From contig NZ_JABBEA010000005.1 in assembly GCF_012912005.1 (NCBI RefSeq), positions 304,434 to 368,433 on the forward strand: a stretch of DNA of 64,000 nucleotides, written 5' to 3'. The position numbers and the translations under genes were made by a program. Shown here one piece after another: positions 9,008 through 17,147 of this stretch (its first letter is position 1; every line of letters starts with the position of its first letter). The notes under the pieces are model-generated. The model saw nothing but the letters and a program-made list of their open reading frames with translations, was not told where the DNA came from and searched no databases. This DNA is from Paenibacillus sp. SZ31 (GTDB lineage Bacteria; Bacillota; Bacilli; Paenibacillales; Paenibacillaceae).

Positions 9008-9208
9008 ATGAGCAAAGGCTTATCCTTGTGGTTCGCATTCTCTTCGATTATCTTGTTAGCGGTTACAGCAATTACGATCTCCTACTCCGGTTGGTTAGCC
9101 GCACTACTATTTGTCCTGTCCATGGCCAACATTGTCTGGGGATTTGTGATTCGTGCCAAAAAAGAACGTCAGGAAGTTCGTTCGGCTGCTTCAGAGCCTA
9201 CTTCTTGA
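9008..9208 (+). CDS. Small membrane protein of unknown function
   Basis: 66 residues with two hydrophobic helices (about 8-28 and 31-48) and a basic-then-polar tail (KKERQEVR). The ATG at 9008 has a GGAGG site at normal distance and the gene ends at a strong terminator, so it is a real short gene. It starts about 120 bases from the SASP gene, divergently. No family is recognised. Confidence 0.72.
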   Translation: MSKGLSLWFAFSSIILLAVTAITISYSGWLAALLFVLSMANIVWGFVIRAKKERQEVRSAASEPTS

Positions 9209-9242
9209 GCAGGTCATTTTATAACTTAATATTGAACGCACA

Positions 9243-9280
9243 AATAAAGAGGAGCCTTCAATAGGGCTCCTCTTTATTCA
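9243..9280. terminator. Bidirectional terminator
   Basis: AATAAAGAGGAGCC / GGCTCCTCTTTATT perfect arms between the small membrane protein gene and convergent trpS. Confidence 0.85.
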
Positions 9281-9323
9281 TGTTAACTATTCATGCCATT
9301 ACATATGAAAATCTTGTTTAGCA

Positions 9324-10316
9324 CTACAGTTTGCGTTTAGGAACAAACCCCATACGTTCTTTCACTGCATCCAGCGTTTGAGCAGCAACTTCTTCTGCAC
9401 GGCGCGCTGACGTATCGAGAACATCGGCTAATTCGCCAGACTCACGAATCTCATTATAGCGTTGTTGTAATGGTTCAATAACAGACACAACCACTTCAGC
9501 CAGTTCCTTTTTGAACGGACCGTACATCTTGCCTTCATAACGCTCAGCTACTTCCTTAAGCGTCATACCCGCACATTCAGCGTAGATGCTCATCAGGTTG
9601 CTAACTTCAGGTTTGTTCGCTGGATCGTATACGACTTCACGTCCCGAATCTGTTGTAGCACGGCTGATTTTTTTGCGGATAACATCTGGCGGATCCAGTA
9701 GAGCAATATAGCTGCCAGCATTAGGGTTACTTTTGCTCATTTTCGAAGAAGCATCGTCAAGTGACATTACCCGTGCACCCACCTGTGGGATATACGGATC
9801 TGGAATGGTAAAGTACTCCCCGTAACGGTGGTTAAAGCGCCCTGCCAGATCACGTGTCAGTTCCAGATGCTGCTTCTGATCCTCGCCCACGGGTACAAGA
9901 TCAGCATTGTATAACAAAATATCAGCTGCCATTAATGACGGATACACGAACAGTCCGGCACCAACAGAATCTTTACCAGATGATTTATCCTTAAACTGTG
10001 TCATGCGTTCAAGCTCACCCATGGAGGTCAGCGTCGTCATCAACCAGCCCAATTCCGCGTGCTGCGGTACATGGGACTGCAGAAATACGTTAGATTTCGA
10101 TGGGTCAATACCTGCTGCAATAAACAGCGCAGCTACAGCTTCTGACTGTTCACGTAATGCTGCTGGCTCCTGAGCCACGGTGATGGCGTGAAGATCAACT
10201 ACCATGAAATGACACTGATAGTCATGCTGAAGTTTTACAAAGTTTTTGATTGCACCAATATAGTTGCCCAATGTGAGCTTGCCGCTCGGTTGAATACCTG
10301 AAAGTACTGTTTTCAT
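9324..10316 (-). CDS. trpS: Tryptophanyl-tRNA synthetase
   Basis: Class I synthetase of 330 residues that charges tRNA-Trp. The HIGH-equivalent is in PSGKLTLGNYIGA near the N-terminus, and the KMSKS loop is intact in SSKMSKSNP near residue 195. The ATG at 10316 (MKTVLSGIQPSG) is the family start; the open frame continues 26 codons upstream into the leader but lacks homology there. A T-box leader with a TGG specifier precedes it, so expression should follow uncharged tRNA-Trp. Confidence 0.96.
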   Translation of the reverse strand: MKTVLSGIQPSGKLTLGNYIGAIKNFVKLQHDYQCHFMVVDLHAITVAQEPAALREQSEAVAALFIAAGIDPSKSNVFLQSHVPQHAELGWLMTTLTSMGELERMTQFKDKSSGKDSVGAGLFVYPSLMAADILLYNADLVPVGEDQKQHLELTRDLAGRFNHRYGEYFTIPDPYIPQVGARVMSLDDASSKMSKSNPNAGSYIALLDPPDVIRKKISRATTDSGREVVYDPANKPEVSNLMSIYAECAGMTLKEVAERYEGKMYGPFKKELAEVVVSVIEPLQQRYNEIRESGELADVLDTSARRAEEVAAQTLDAVKERMGFVPKRKL

Positions 10317-10359
10317 TGCACATAACGCCTCCCTGATTGTAAATAAAAATCTCCCACCA

Positions 10360-10676
10360 TTCTCTGCGAACGCAAAAAGGCCCCACATCCGCAAGGGACG
10401 TGAGACCGTGGTGCCACCCTTATTCGCTTTTCTTCCATTGCCCCTGACCCTGATCAGTCAAGCTGAAGAAATGCCTTCATTGTTCCGTAACGTGGATTAT
10501 ACGGCAGACTCTAGTGGGGCAAGCCCGTCTTTCGGCTTCGCCTGTTCAAATCCACACTCAAGGGTCCATTTGGTAAAGAGCTCACACCGGTTTGCATCAA
10601 CCACCGGCTTTCTGAAGAGGATTCTCTTGGCCTACTTGTCCCTGTCATCGATTTCTTGTCATTTAGTTCTAATAAA
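10360..10676 (-). promoter_or_regulatory. Tryptophan T-box riboswitch (trpS leader)
   Basis: On the minus strand the leader shows the ordered T-box elements: GATGACAGGGACAAG early in stem I, a GGTGGTTG region, the specifier TGG (10568-10566) in AAATGGACC, the T-box sequence AGGGTGGCACCACGG (10420-10406), and a terminator stem ending in CCTTTTTG near 10371. Uncharged tRNA-Trp pairing with the specifier and T-box would favour antitermination. The specifier agrees with the downstream gene. Confidence 0.93.
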
Positions 10677-10691
10677 TGCTTTCAGAGTTCC

Positions 10692-10720
10692 ATCTTAATG
10701 CGCACAGGCACGAATGTCAA
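10692..10720 (-). promoter_or_regulatory. Sigma-A promoter of the trpS leader
   Basis: On the minus strand: TTGACA at 10720-10715, exactly 17-bp spacer, TAAGAT at 10697-10692. It starts transcription a few bases before the T-box. Confidence 0.8.
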
Positions 10721-10735
10721 AATGAGATGAACTTT

Positions 10736-10765
10736 TTTACCCGACACACTAAAATCTGTTATGAT
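10736..10765 (+). promoter_or_regulatory. Probable promoter of the aldose epimerase gene
   Basis: TTTACC at 10736-10741, 18-bp spacer, TATGAT at 10760-10765. This gives a leader of about 130 bases with small inverted repeats but no recognised riboswitch. Confidence 0.5.
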
Positions 10766-10902
10766 GGAATTGCTTATCCTATTGTTAACTTCACACGAAG
10801 TCGGGCAGGAAATAGCTGGCATGTACACAATGACACGCCTGCAGCAGTAGCGTCATCACGACTGCTTGCAGACAGATTTCAAGTGGGAAAAGGAGCATCG
10901 AT

Positions 10903-11877
10903 ATGAAACAAGTGACCAAAGGCCAATGGAATGGTTACGACACGTATATCCTACATAGCCGTGAATTGGAAATCACCCTGCTGCCGCGTCTTGGAAATAA
11001 TATTATTTCTATTCGCGATTTAGTGCAGGACAGAGATGTCGTCCGCCGTCCGGATGAAGACGATCTTGCCTTTTATCTGCAGAAGCCCTACCATTTTGGC
11101 GTTCCTCTCCTGATTCCACCAGGGCGCATTCATCGTGGACAATTTGAATATGAAGGGGTAAGTTACCAGTTCGATCAGAACACGGCGAATGACAACCATA
11201 TTCACGGTCTCCACCGTACCCAATCCTGGTGTGTCAGTGACATTGAGGAAGATGAAGACGGCTGTGCAATTACAACCGAATTACTGACTGAAAATGAAGA
11301 GCACTGGATGGCTCAATTCCCGATTCCCTTGAAGCTTGAGATGACGTTCAGTCTGCAAAACGCTGTATTTAGCCAGCGTCTGCGAGTCACCAATCTGAGC
11401 TCAACACCTGCTCCTTTTGGGATGGGATATCATACATGGTTTTTGCTAGACGGCAAACCTGCCGACTGGACATTACAAGTGCCTGTTTCCGGACTATACG
11501 GACAGAATGAAGAACAACTTCCTACTGGTGAAATAGAATCTCTAGGTGAATGGTCTGCTCTGAACGAAGGCATCAACATGCAGGGACGCAACTGGGATAC
11601 TTTGTTGAAAGCTACCGAAGGTGAACCAGCCACGGCTTACTTACGCAGACAAGATGGATATACATTGAAATATTCAGCAGATGAAGCATTTTTCAAACAT
11701 TGGGTTCTCTTTACCAAAGGTGAATCTGATCAGTTCTTGTGCATCGAACCGTACACTTGGCTCCCGGATGCACCTAATTTGGCTTTATCGGATGAGCAGA
11801 CGGGGTTAATTCGCCTGGAACCGGAACAGCCTGTTGAGCTATTTACACGTATCGAGGTTATACCTCCTACAGACTAA
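10903..11877 (+). CDS. Aldose 1-epimerase family protein
   Basis: 324 residues of galactose-mutarotase fold. Recognisable features are LLPRLGNNIIS near the N-terminus, the catalytic-type His pair in NHIHGLHR (about 105), and a later GMGYHTWF with a substrate-type His. These enzymes interconvert alpha and beta anomers of free or phosphorylated sugars. The start has an AAAGGAG site. The gene is alone between the trpS leader and a terminator, so its sugar is unknown. Confidence 0.85.
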   Translation: MKQVTKGQWNGYDTYILHSRELEITLLPRLGNNIISIRDLVQDRDVVRRPDEDDLAFYLQKPYHFGVPLLIPPGRIHRGQFEYEGVSYQFDQNTANDNHIHGLHRTQSWCVSDIEEDEDGCAITTELLTENEEHWMAQFPIPLKLEMTFSLQNAVFSQRLRVTNLSSTPAPFGMGYHTWFLLDGKPADWTLQVPVSGLYGQNEEQLPTGEIESLGEWSALNEGINMQGRNWDTLLKATEGEPATAYLRRQDGYTLKYSADEAFFKHWVLFTKGESDQFLCIEPYTWLPDAPNLALSDEQTGLIRLEPEQPVELFTRIEVIPPTD

Positions 11878-11942
11878 GTGAGCTTATCATCCTCTATGTT
11901 GCTTTTCGCATATCACCCTATATTTTGATAACCTTATACAAC

Positions 11943-11972
11943 TTGCCGACCCGCATTGGGTCGGCTTTTTGA
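11943..11972 (+). terminator. Terminator of the aldose epimerase gene
   Basis: GCCGACCC / GGGTCGGC stem followed by TTTTT. Confidence 0.85.
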
Positions 11973-12022
11973 TGTGACATGTCTACTATTGATCATCCAT
12001 ATTTTCCCTTACGCCATATCAT

Positions 12023-12051
12023 GTATATTTCCGTATTCTCTAACCATACTA
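12023..12051 (+). promoter_or_regulatory. Sigma-G-type promoter of the second SASP gene
   Basis: GTATA at 12023-12027, 17-bp spacer, CATACTA at 12045-12051, which is the textbook sigma-G -10 sequence. The spacing equals that of the promoter of the other SASP gene. Confidence 0.75.
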
Positions 12052-12081
12052 ACATCACCAACCCATAAGGAGGTGACACAT

Positions 12082-12315
12082 ATGTACGGAAGTCAAAACC
12101 AAGGTAGCGGTAGCCGCTCCAACAACCTGGTCGTTCCCCAAGCAACTGCAGCATTGCAACAATTGAAAATTGAAGCTGCACAAGAGCTGGGTGTAACTAT
12201 TCCACAAGATGGTTACTACGGTAACTATACTTCCCGTGAGACAGGTTCTCTGGGTGGATACATCACTAAACGTCTGGTGCAAATCGCTGAGCAGCAATTA
12301 TCGGGTCGTTCGTAA
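12082..12315 (+). CDS. Alpha/beta-type small acid-soluble spore protein
   Basis: 77 residues from the ATG at 12082, which has a strong AAGGAGGTG site; the longer open frame upstream is non-coding. It shares about 60 residues nearly unchanged with the SASP at 8669, including KIEAAQELG and the GYYGNYTSRETGSLGGY block, and adds an N-terminal MYGSQNQGSG. It is a recent paralogue of that gene and acts in dormant spores as a DNA-protecting protein. Confidence 0.96.
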   Translation: MYGSQNQGSGSRSNNLVVPQATAALQQLKIEAAQELGVTIPQDGYYGNYTSRETGSLGGYITKRLVQIAEQQLSGRS

Positions 12316-12353
12316 GCTCGTAATTTTTGCTTGAGCCTGAGCAGAATCCAAAG

Positions 12354-12388
12354 TAAAAGCGGCCTTCTTCGGAAGTGCCGCTTTCTCT
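12354..12388. terminator. Terminator after the second SASP gene
   Basis: AAAGCGGC / GCCGCTTT arms with a loop holding a smaller CTTC/GAAG pair. It lies between convergent genes. Confidence 0.8.
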
Positions 12389-12399
12389 TGTGCAACTAA

Positions 12400-12810
12400 T
12401 TAGGAGGTCGACTCCATACCTGAATCCTTGTATGTATTGGTTCTAGGGTAACGAATCATCAGGCTCGCCATATTGTAATTAGACTCCATTGTTGCATCCA
12501 CCAAAATCATACCTTGTCTTACTGTGAAGTCGTACGATATCTCGCCATGCGTCCAATTGCGTTTGAATTTCAACGTCTCCAGTGCCATTGCCCGGAAAGA
12601 AGTTCTCTGGGTTGCGTTTAGCCCCCCTTCCTCCACATCCATCTGCCCATCTCGTCCAGCTATCGGATTATGTCGAATACCAAATTTCCCAATTACGTTG
12701 TTTCGTATTTGCACAAAAACCACTCCTGAATCTAACCCTGACAACTCATTATCAAGTTCTTTGAATACCAGATCCAACTGTCTCGCTAATGAAAGCTCAT
12801 CAATTTTCAT
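12400..12810 (-). CDS. Conserved-looking hypothetical protein
   Basis: 136 residues, soluble, with no signal peptide or membrane segment. It begins MKIDELSLARQLDLVFKEL behind an AAGGAGAGTG site, so the gene is credible. Predicted secondary structure is alpha at the N-terminus, then alternating beta strands. I do not recognise the family. It is a single-gene unit between an SASP gene and pepF, with no operon partner to suggest a role. Confidence 0.65.
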   Translation of the reverse strand: MKIDELSLARQLDLVFKELDNELSGLDSGVVFVQIRNNVIGKFGIRHNPIAGRDGQMDVEEGGLNATQRTSFRAMALETLKFKRNWTHGEISYDFTVRQGMILVDATMESNYNMASLMIRYPRTNTYKDSGMESTS

Positions 12811-13021
12811 ATTAACACTCTCCTTATATGCTTATAGTCCTATACGGTAAGGACTTACGACTCATTATATGACATCATATGTGCTCATTCAACAAACAAC
12901 GGCAAAGTTGGGTATTTCTAACTATTATTTGCACAATTAATTGCCATTCCACTCCCTTAAACTGAGCTTTTTCACTTAATTACGACAAAATCTTCGAGAA
13001 TCGAATATGAGGATTCTGAAC

Positions 13022-13066
13022 AAAAAAAAGCTGCAATCCAGTGTCTGTTAAACACCGGATTGCAGC
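13022..13066 (-). terminator. Terminator of pepF
   Basis: GGCTGCAATCCGGTG / CACTGGATTGCAGC-type stem read on the minus strand, followed by eight T residues. Confidence 0.88.
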
Positions 13067-13087
13067 CATTTCATATATATATCCAAC

Positions 13088-14887
13088 CTATTTTTCGATT
13101 GCTGTCATCTGTAGAAACTGCTCAATATCGGCAATGACCAAGTCGGCAGCATTTTGCCAGAAATCCGGTTGTGTCAGGTCCGTACCCAGATGTTTCTGAG
13201 CAAGTTCTTCGACTGTCATACGCCCTGTATCCCGCAACAAATCATCATATTTATCGGCAAATGCTGTTCCTTCTTGCTGTGCTCTCGCATAGATTCCCGC
13301 ACTGAACATGTACCCAAACGTGTATGGGAAGTTATAGAATGGCACACCTGTCAGGTAGAAATGCAGTTTGGATGCCCAGAAGTGAGGATGATCTGATGCA
13401 AGCACGCCACAGAACGCTTCCTCCTGTGCCTCCACCATTAATTTGGATAGCTCATCCGCGTTAACCAAGCCTTTTTTACGTTGTTCATAGAAACGATTCT
13501 CAAACAGGAACCGGGCATGGATATTCATAAAGAACGCCACACTACGCTGTATCTTGTCTTCCAGCAACGCCAGCTTCTCTTGTTCATCTGTTGCTGCCTG
13601 TACCAGGGCATCTGCTACAATCAGTTCAGCAAACGTGGAAGCAGTCTCGGCCACATTCATCGCATAACGCTGATTCAATGCGGGCAGCTCTTCCATAATG
13701 TGTTGATGATACCCATGACCAAGTTCATGCGCAAGAGTCGACACATTGGACGGCGTCCCGGAGAAGGTCATGAAAATTCGAGTTGCTTTGCTAAGTGGCA
13801 AAGACGTACAGAATCCTCCTGGACGCTTGCCAGGACGGTCTTCTGCTTCGATCCAGCGTTTCTCAAAAGCCATCTCTGCAAACGAGGAAAGTTTAGGACT
13901 GAACTTGGCAAACTGTTCAACAATATTGATTGCTGCCTCATCGTAAGTGATTTTGCCACTCGATTGGCCTACAGGTGCTTCTACGTCGCTCCAGCTCAGC
14001 TTGTCTACCCCCAGCAGTTCTGCCTTGCGCTCCAGATATTGAACAAGCGCAGGCTTCGCCCCGTTAATCACATCCCACATCGTATCCAGTGTTTGACGAG
14101 ACATCCGGTTGATGGCCAGAGGTTCTTTGAGGATATCATCCCAGCCACGTTTCTCATATAACTTCAGACGGAATCCTGCGAGGTGGTTCAGTGTATCTGC
14201 ACAGAAATCTTCGACATCCGTCCAAGCTTGCTCCCAGTTTGCGAATACCGTCTCGCGTACATTCCGATCACTATCGCTCAGCTTGTTGGCAGCCTGTCCT
14301 GCGGACAGCATCACCGTTTCCCCATCTTGCTCAAATGGAATGTTTACCTTGCTGACAATCGTATTATAGAATTTGCCCCAACCATGGTAACCATCCACAC
14401 CCAGATCCAGAGCAAGGCCTTCCAGTTCCGGCGACAGCTTCTCACGAGCCAGCGTACGACTCTCGTTCAATACAAATGCCAGCGGCTGGATATCTTCCCG
14501 AGCAATCCACGCGTCCCACACCGAATCCGATGTCTGACTAAGTGTATTATCGAACTTCGACTTACTGCCATTCAGCATCGCAGCAAGGGAACTGATGGCT
14601 CCCTGAAGCTGCGTTGCCTTCTTGTCCTTCTGGTTTTGTGATGAGAGGCAGGATACAAAAGCAGAACCTTCCGATATACGGACATAGCAGCTTTGCAGCA
14701 GTTCCAAAATGGGATCAAATGCAGCCGTCTCTTCTAATGAAGCCGGAGCGGATGTTTCGTTCAACAGATGTTGCAGTTTGCGTACATCCTCTTCCAGTTC
14801 AATCAGATACGCAGCGAATGTTTCGGAGGAAGAACCTCCACTAAAAATGGACTCCAGATCCCATACGGGGTGTAATGGCGTTTTCAT
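13088..14887 (-). CDS. pepF: Oligoendopeptidase F (M3 family zinc peptidase)
   Basis: 599 residues, the normal length. Cytoplasmic metallopeptidase that cuts short peptides. The zinc motif HELGH is at 387-391, in LAHELGHGYHQH, with the downstream Glu-rich helix (ETASTFAEL) supplying the third ligand. The N-terminal 200 residues form the helical cap. Monocistronic; ATG at 14887. Confidence 0.95.
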   Translation of the reverse strand: MKTPLHPVWDLESIFSGGSSSETFAAYLIELEEDVRKLQHLLNETSAPASLEETAAFDPILELLQSCYVRISEGSAFVSCLSSQNQKDKKATQLQGAISSLAAMLNGSKSKFDNTLSQTSDSVWDAWIAREDIQPLAFVLNESRTLAREKLSPELEGLALDLGVDGYHGWGKFYNTIVSKVNIPFEQDGETVMLSAGQAANKLSDSDRNVRETVFANWEQAWTDVEDFCADTLNHLAGFRLKLYEKRGWDDILKEPLAINRMSRQTLDTMWDVINGAKPALVQYLERKAELLGVDKLSWSDVEAPVGQSSGKITYDEAAINIVEQFAKFSPKLSSFAEMAFEKRWIEAEDRPGKRPGGFCTSLPLSKATRIFMTFSGTPSNVSTLAHELGHGYHQHIMEELPALNQRYAMNVAETASTFAELIVADALVQAATDEQEKLALLEDKIQRSVAFFMNIHARFLFENRFYEQRKKGLVNADELSKLMVEAQEEAFCGVLASDHPHFWASKLHFYLTGVPFYNFPYTFGYMFSAGIYARAQQEGTAFADKYDDLLRDTGRMTVEELAQKHLGTDLTQPDFWQNAADLVIADIEQFLQMTAIEK

Positions 14888-15005
14888 TTAATAAGGCACC
14901 TCTCTCTATAGATTGGATGGTTATAATTGAATTAAAAACTGGTTTTCTGTGAGCCATATCTCTATACTAGAGAAATACTTATAGCAACTCTCAGGAGGTA
15001 ATTGT

Positions 15006-15176
15006 ATGAAACCTTTACAAGTATCGGCTGATACAGCCGTCAAATTAGCAGAATCCTTGGGCGTGCCTTTGGAACACCTGATGCACATGCCCCAACATAT
15101 CCTGATGCAAAAGATTGCGGAACTCGCCAAACAAGAAGCCTCCAAACCTTCCGCAACAGAAGGCGAAAAAGAATGA
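15006..15176 (+). CDS. YycC-like small protein
   Basis: 56 residues starting MKPLQVSADTAVKLAESL behind a perfect AGGAGG site. The core (PLEHLMHMPQHILMQKIAEL) matches what I recall of Bacillus YycC, a short helical protein of unknown function. The stop codon overlaps the next start as ATGA, so it is translationally coupled to the small cysteine protein downstream. Confidence 0.82.
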   Translation: MKPLQVSADTAVKLAESLGVPLEHLMHMPQHILMQKIAELAKQEASKPSATEGEKE

Positions 15177-15406
15177 TTCCGTTTGAAAACAGTTGGCCTT
15201 ACGATATTGTCATGGGGGATATCTATGTACAGCAATGTCCGTACTGTCATGCAAGCAATGTGCTGCTCCCCCTTAAACCGAAAGAGCTTGTGCTCATTCG
15301 CGAAGGAAAAAAGAAATTACTGGTCTTCCCCTGCTGTAATGCAAGCATGACCGTGATCGACAACGACAGTGACTATTTGTTATCCAGCCGTCCTGTTCGT
15401 AACTAA
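15173..15406 (+). CDS. Small cysteine-containing protein, possible zinc ribbon
   Basis: 77 residues, coupled by a 4-base ATGA overlap to the YycC-like gene. It has a CPYC motif (about 22-25) and a CC pair (about 54-55), which together could bind zinc, but the second pair lacks the usual two-residue gap. No enzymatic motif is seen. The pairing with yycC suggests a joint, unknown role. Confidence 0.68.
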   Translation: MIPFENSWPYDIVMGDIYVQQCPYCHASNVLLPLKPKELVLIREGKKKLLVFPCCNASMTVIDNDSDYLLSSRPVRN

Positions 15407-15430
15407 GACGTGTCTAAATCCAAGGATGAT

Positions 15431-16174
15431 CTAGAGGGGGCTACGTTTCGTAGCCTCTTTTTCTACTTCTAGCATCTCTTCAGGAAGTTCCAGCTTGCCT
15501 GAAATCATCTGCTCGCGCAGCACGGCCCACTGTTCTCTTGAAGCACGAATCATAGCCGCATCAGTGATCCGCTTGTCATGAATGACCTTACCGAACCATT
15601 GCACTGCTTCATTGAACCGCCCTACTCTGCGATTCAACTCCCCGAGCAAATACAACAGTTTGGCTTCATTGCCACCCGTTCCTTCCCGTTCGAACACCTT
15701 CACATAAGCTTCAAGGCTAAATTCAAGAAAACGATGTTCCTGTGCATGGTCCTCCATATAACGATACAACCAAGCTATATGATGCAGCAGGCCAGCGACA
15801 ACACGGTCTTTCTCCTGGATAACCTGGGCGCACAGCAAGGCAAGCTTGTACGTAGCCAGCGCCTGTTCCAGTGTCCGTGCTCCGCTGTAGTCACGTTTTA
15901 CCCAGCGGTTACCGATCTGTTCCTTGAAAGCCTTGCGCTGAGCATCATTCAAATGCTCCGTTGCGTTCTCCGTGGAAGCAAATCCACACTGCGGACAGAT
16001 GCGAACCACATAAAAGTCCGGATTCTCCAGCTTGTAGTAAGTACAAAAATCGGAATCCGTCCGGTAGGGTCTTTTCAAGCTCGGTCTTACCCGTGAGGTG
16101 TCATACTCAGTTTCACAATAGTGACACGTTACCTTCACCTTATACAGCGGCTCTAATTCCACTCGGTTCCCCAT
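15431..16174 (-). CDS. DUF2225 family protein
   Basis: 247 residues. The N-terminal zinc-ribbon has two CxxC pairs, CHYC (about 14-17) and CPQC (about 59-62). The C-terminal two thirds are helical with TPR-like repeats. This arrangement is typical of the DUF2225 family in spore-forming Firmicutes; the function is not established. It converges on the small cysteine gene and follows the truncated haemoglobin gene on the same strand. Confidence 0.82.
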   Translation of the reverse strand: MGNRVELEPLYKVKVTCHYCETEYDTSRVRPSLKRPYRTDSDFCTYYKLENPDFYVVRICPQCGFASTENATEHLNDAQRKAFKEQIGNRWVKRDYSGARTLEQALATYKLALLCAQVIQEKDRVVAGLLHHIAWLYRYMEDHAQEHRFLEFSLEAYVKVFEREGTGGNEAKLLYLLGELNRRVGRFNEAVQWFGKVIHDKRITDAAMIRASREQWAVLREQMISGKLELPEEMLEVEKEATKRSPL

Positions 16175-16207
16175 CCCTCTCCCGTACGCTTATAATCATA
16201 TTCGGAA

Positions 16208-16585
16208 CTACGGTGTATTTACAAAATGATGTGCAGGCCCGGATAAACGCTGCAGAATAAACGAATGCAAGGGCTCCTCCACACCAATCTGTGTTAACGC
16301 TTGATTCATACATGCAAGCCAAGCCTCAGCCCGTTCAACCGTCACTTCAAAATGCATATGACGGGCACGCATCATCGGGTGTCCAAACGCCTCGGAAAAC
16401 AGCCCCGGACCTCCAAAAAATTGAGACAAAAACATATACTGCTTGTCGATGACCGGCTGAATATCTTCCGGGAAAAGCGGAGCCAGTTGCTCATTCTGTT
16501 GAACGATCGGATAGAAAGCCTCGACCAGTGCTCGAACACCTTTCTCACCACCAAGATTGTCATAAATACTCAAACTAGGATTCAT
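16208..16585 (-). CDS. Truncated haemoglobin (YjbI type)
   Basis: 125 residues from the ATG at 16585 (MNPSLSIYDNLGGEKGV). The group-II truncated globin features are the GG start motif, YMFLSQFFGGP with the distal-side Tyr/Phe, and HPMMRARHMHF containing the proximal haem His. These proteins bind O2 or NO. The open frame extends 30 codons upstream but without homology. It lies 33 bases upstream of the DUF2225 gene and may be co-transcribed with it. Confidence 0.92.
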   Translation of the reverse strand: MNPSLSIYDNLGGEKGVRALVEAFYPIVQQNEQLAPLFPEDIQPVIDKQYMFLSQFFGGPGLFSEAFGHPMMRARHMHFEVTVERAEAWLACMNQALTQIGVEEPLHSFILQRLSGPAHHFVNTP

Positions 16586-16786
16586 TCGTCTGATTCCCCT
16601 TTCTGTTGTCGAATTTTGCAATATATTACACGTTCCGTGAACATTGTGAAAACAGTAACAATATCCAGGCCACAAAAGCCTTTATCTCCATTCTATCAAA
16701 AAAAACCAAAAAGTCCTATATAACATGAAATCATCAGGACACATAACCTGCCATCTGTATATAGGACCTTATTCAAAACATCGCAC

Positions 16787-16816
16787 AAAAAAAGCGCCAA
16801 CCGCATAGGTTGGCGC
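16787..16816 (-). terminator. Terminator of the 31-residue membrane protein gene
   Basis: GCGCCAACC GCATA GGTTGGCGC perfect stem; on the minus strand it is followed by seven T residues. Confidence 0.88.
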
Positions 16817-16829
16817 ACTAGATATTCCA

Positions 16830-16925
16830 TTAATAACTCCGCCAGTCCTCTTCCTCAGAGCGTACCAGCGAGGCACGTATCACATATACAAAAGCACAGA
16901 CCAGGATTCCGGTGACAAGACTCAT
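16830..16925 (-). CDS. 31-residue single-span membrane protein
   Basis: MSLVTGILVCAFVYVIRASL is one hydrophobic helix; a charged tail VRSEEEDWRSY follows. It is too short for most gene finders. The ATG at 16925 lies 8 bases from GGAG, and a strong terminator follows the stop within 20 bases, which together argue for a real transcript. An in-frame ATG two codons upstream (16931) is too close to the ribosome site. The family is unknown. Confidence 0.6.
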   Translation of the reverse strand: MSLVTGILVCAFVYVIRASLVRSEEEDWRSY

Positions 16926-17028
16926 GATCATCACTCCATCCGAATTGAATTCCACCTTGGAGACAATTAGGTGACGTTCAGGCGTTTTTCTCATTTTAGC
17001 ACACATCACTCAAAAACACAGCCACTTT

Positions 17029-17042
17029 TGCAAGCGCTTTCT
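17029..17042 (+). promoter_or_regulatory. cre-like site upstream of ylbJ
   Basis: TGCAAGCGCTTTCT matches the CcpA consensus at 13 of 14 positions, about 105 bases before the ylbJ start. Only the sequence match supports it. Confidence 0.45.
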
Positions 17043-17147
17043 ACGTATATTTTTGTACTGTTTGTCCGCTTTTTTTCATATATTGATGGCAAAAGCGCCA
17101 CTGACTACTGCACACCGACCATTCCAAAAAATAAAGGAGAAGAATTC

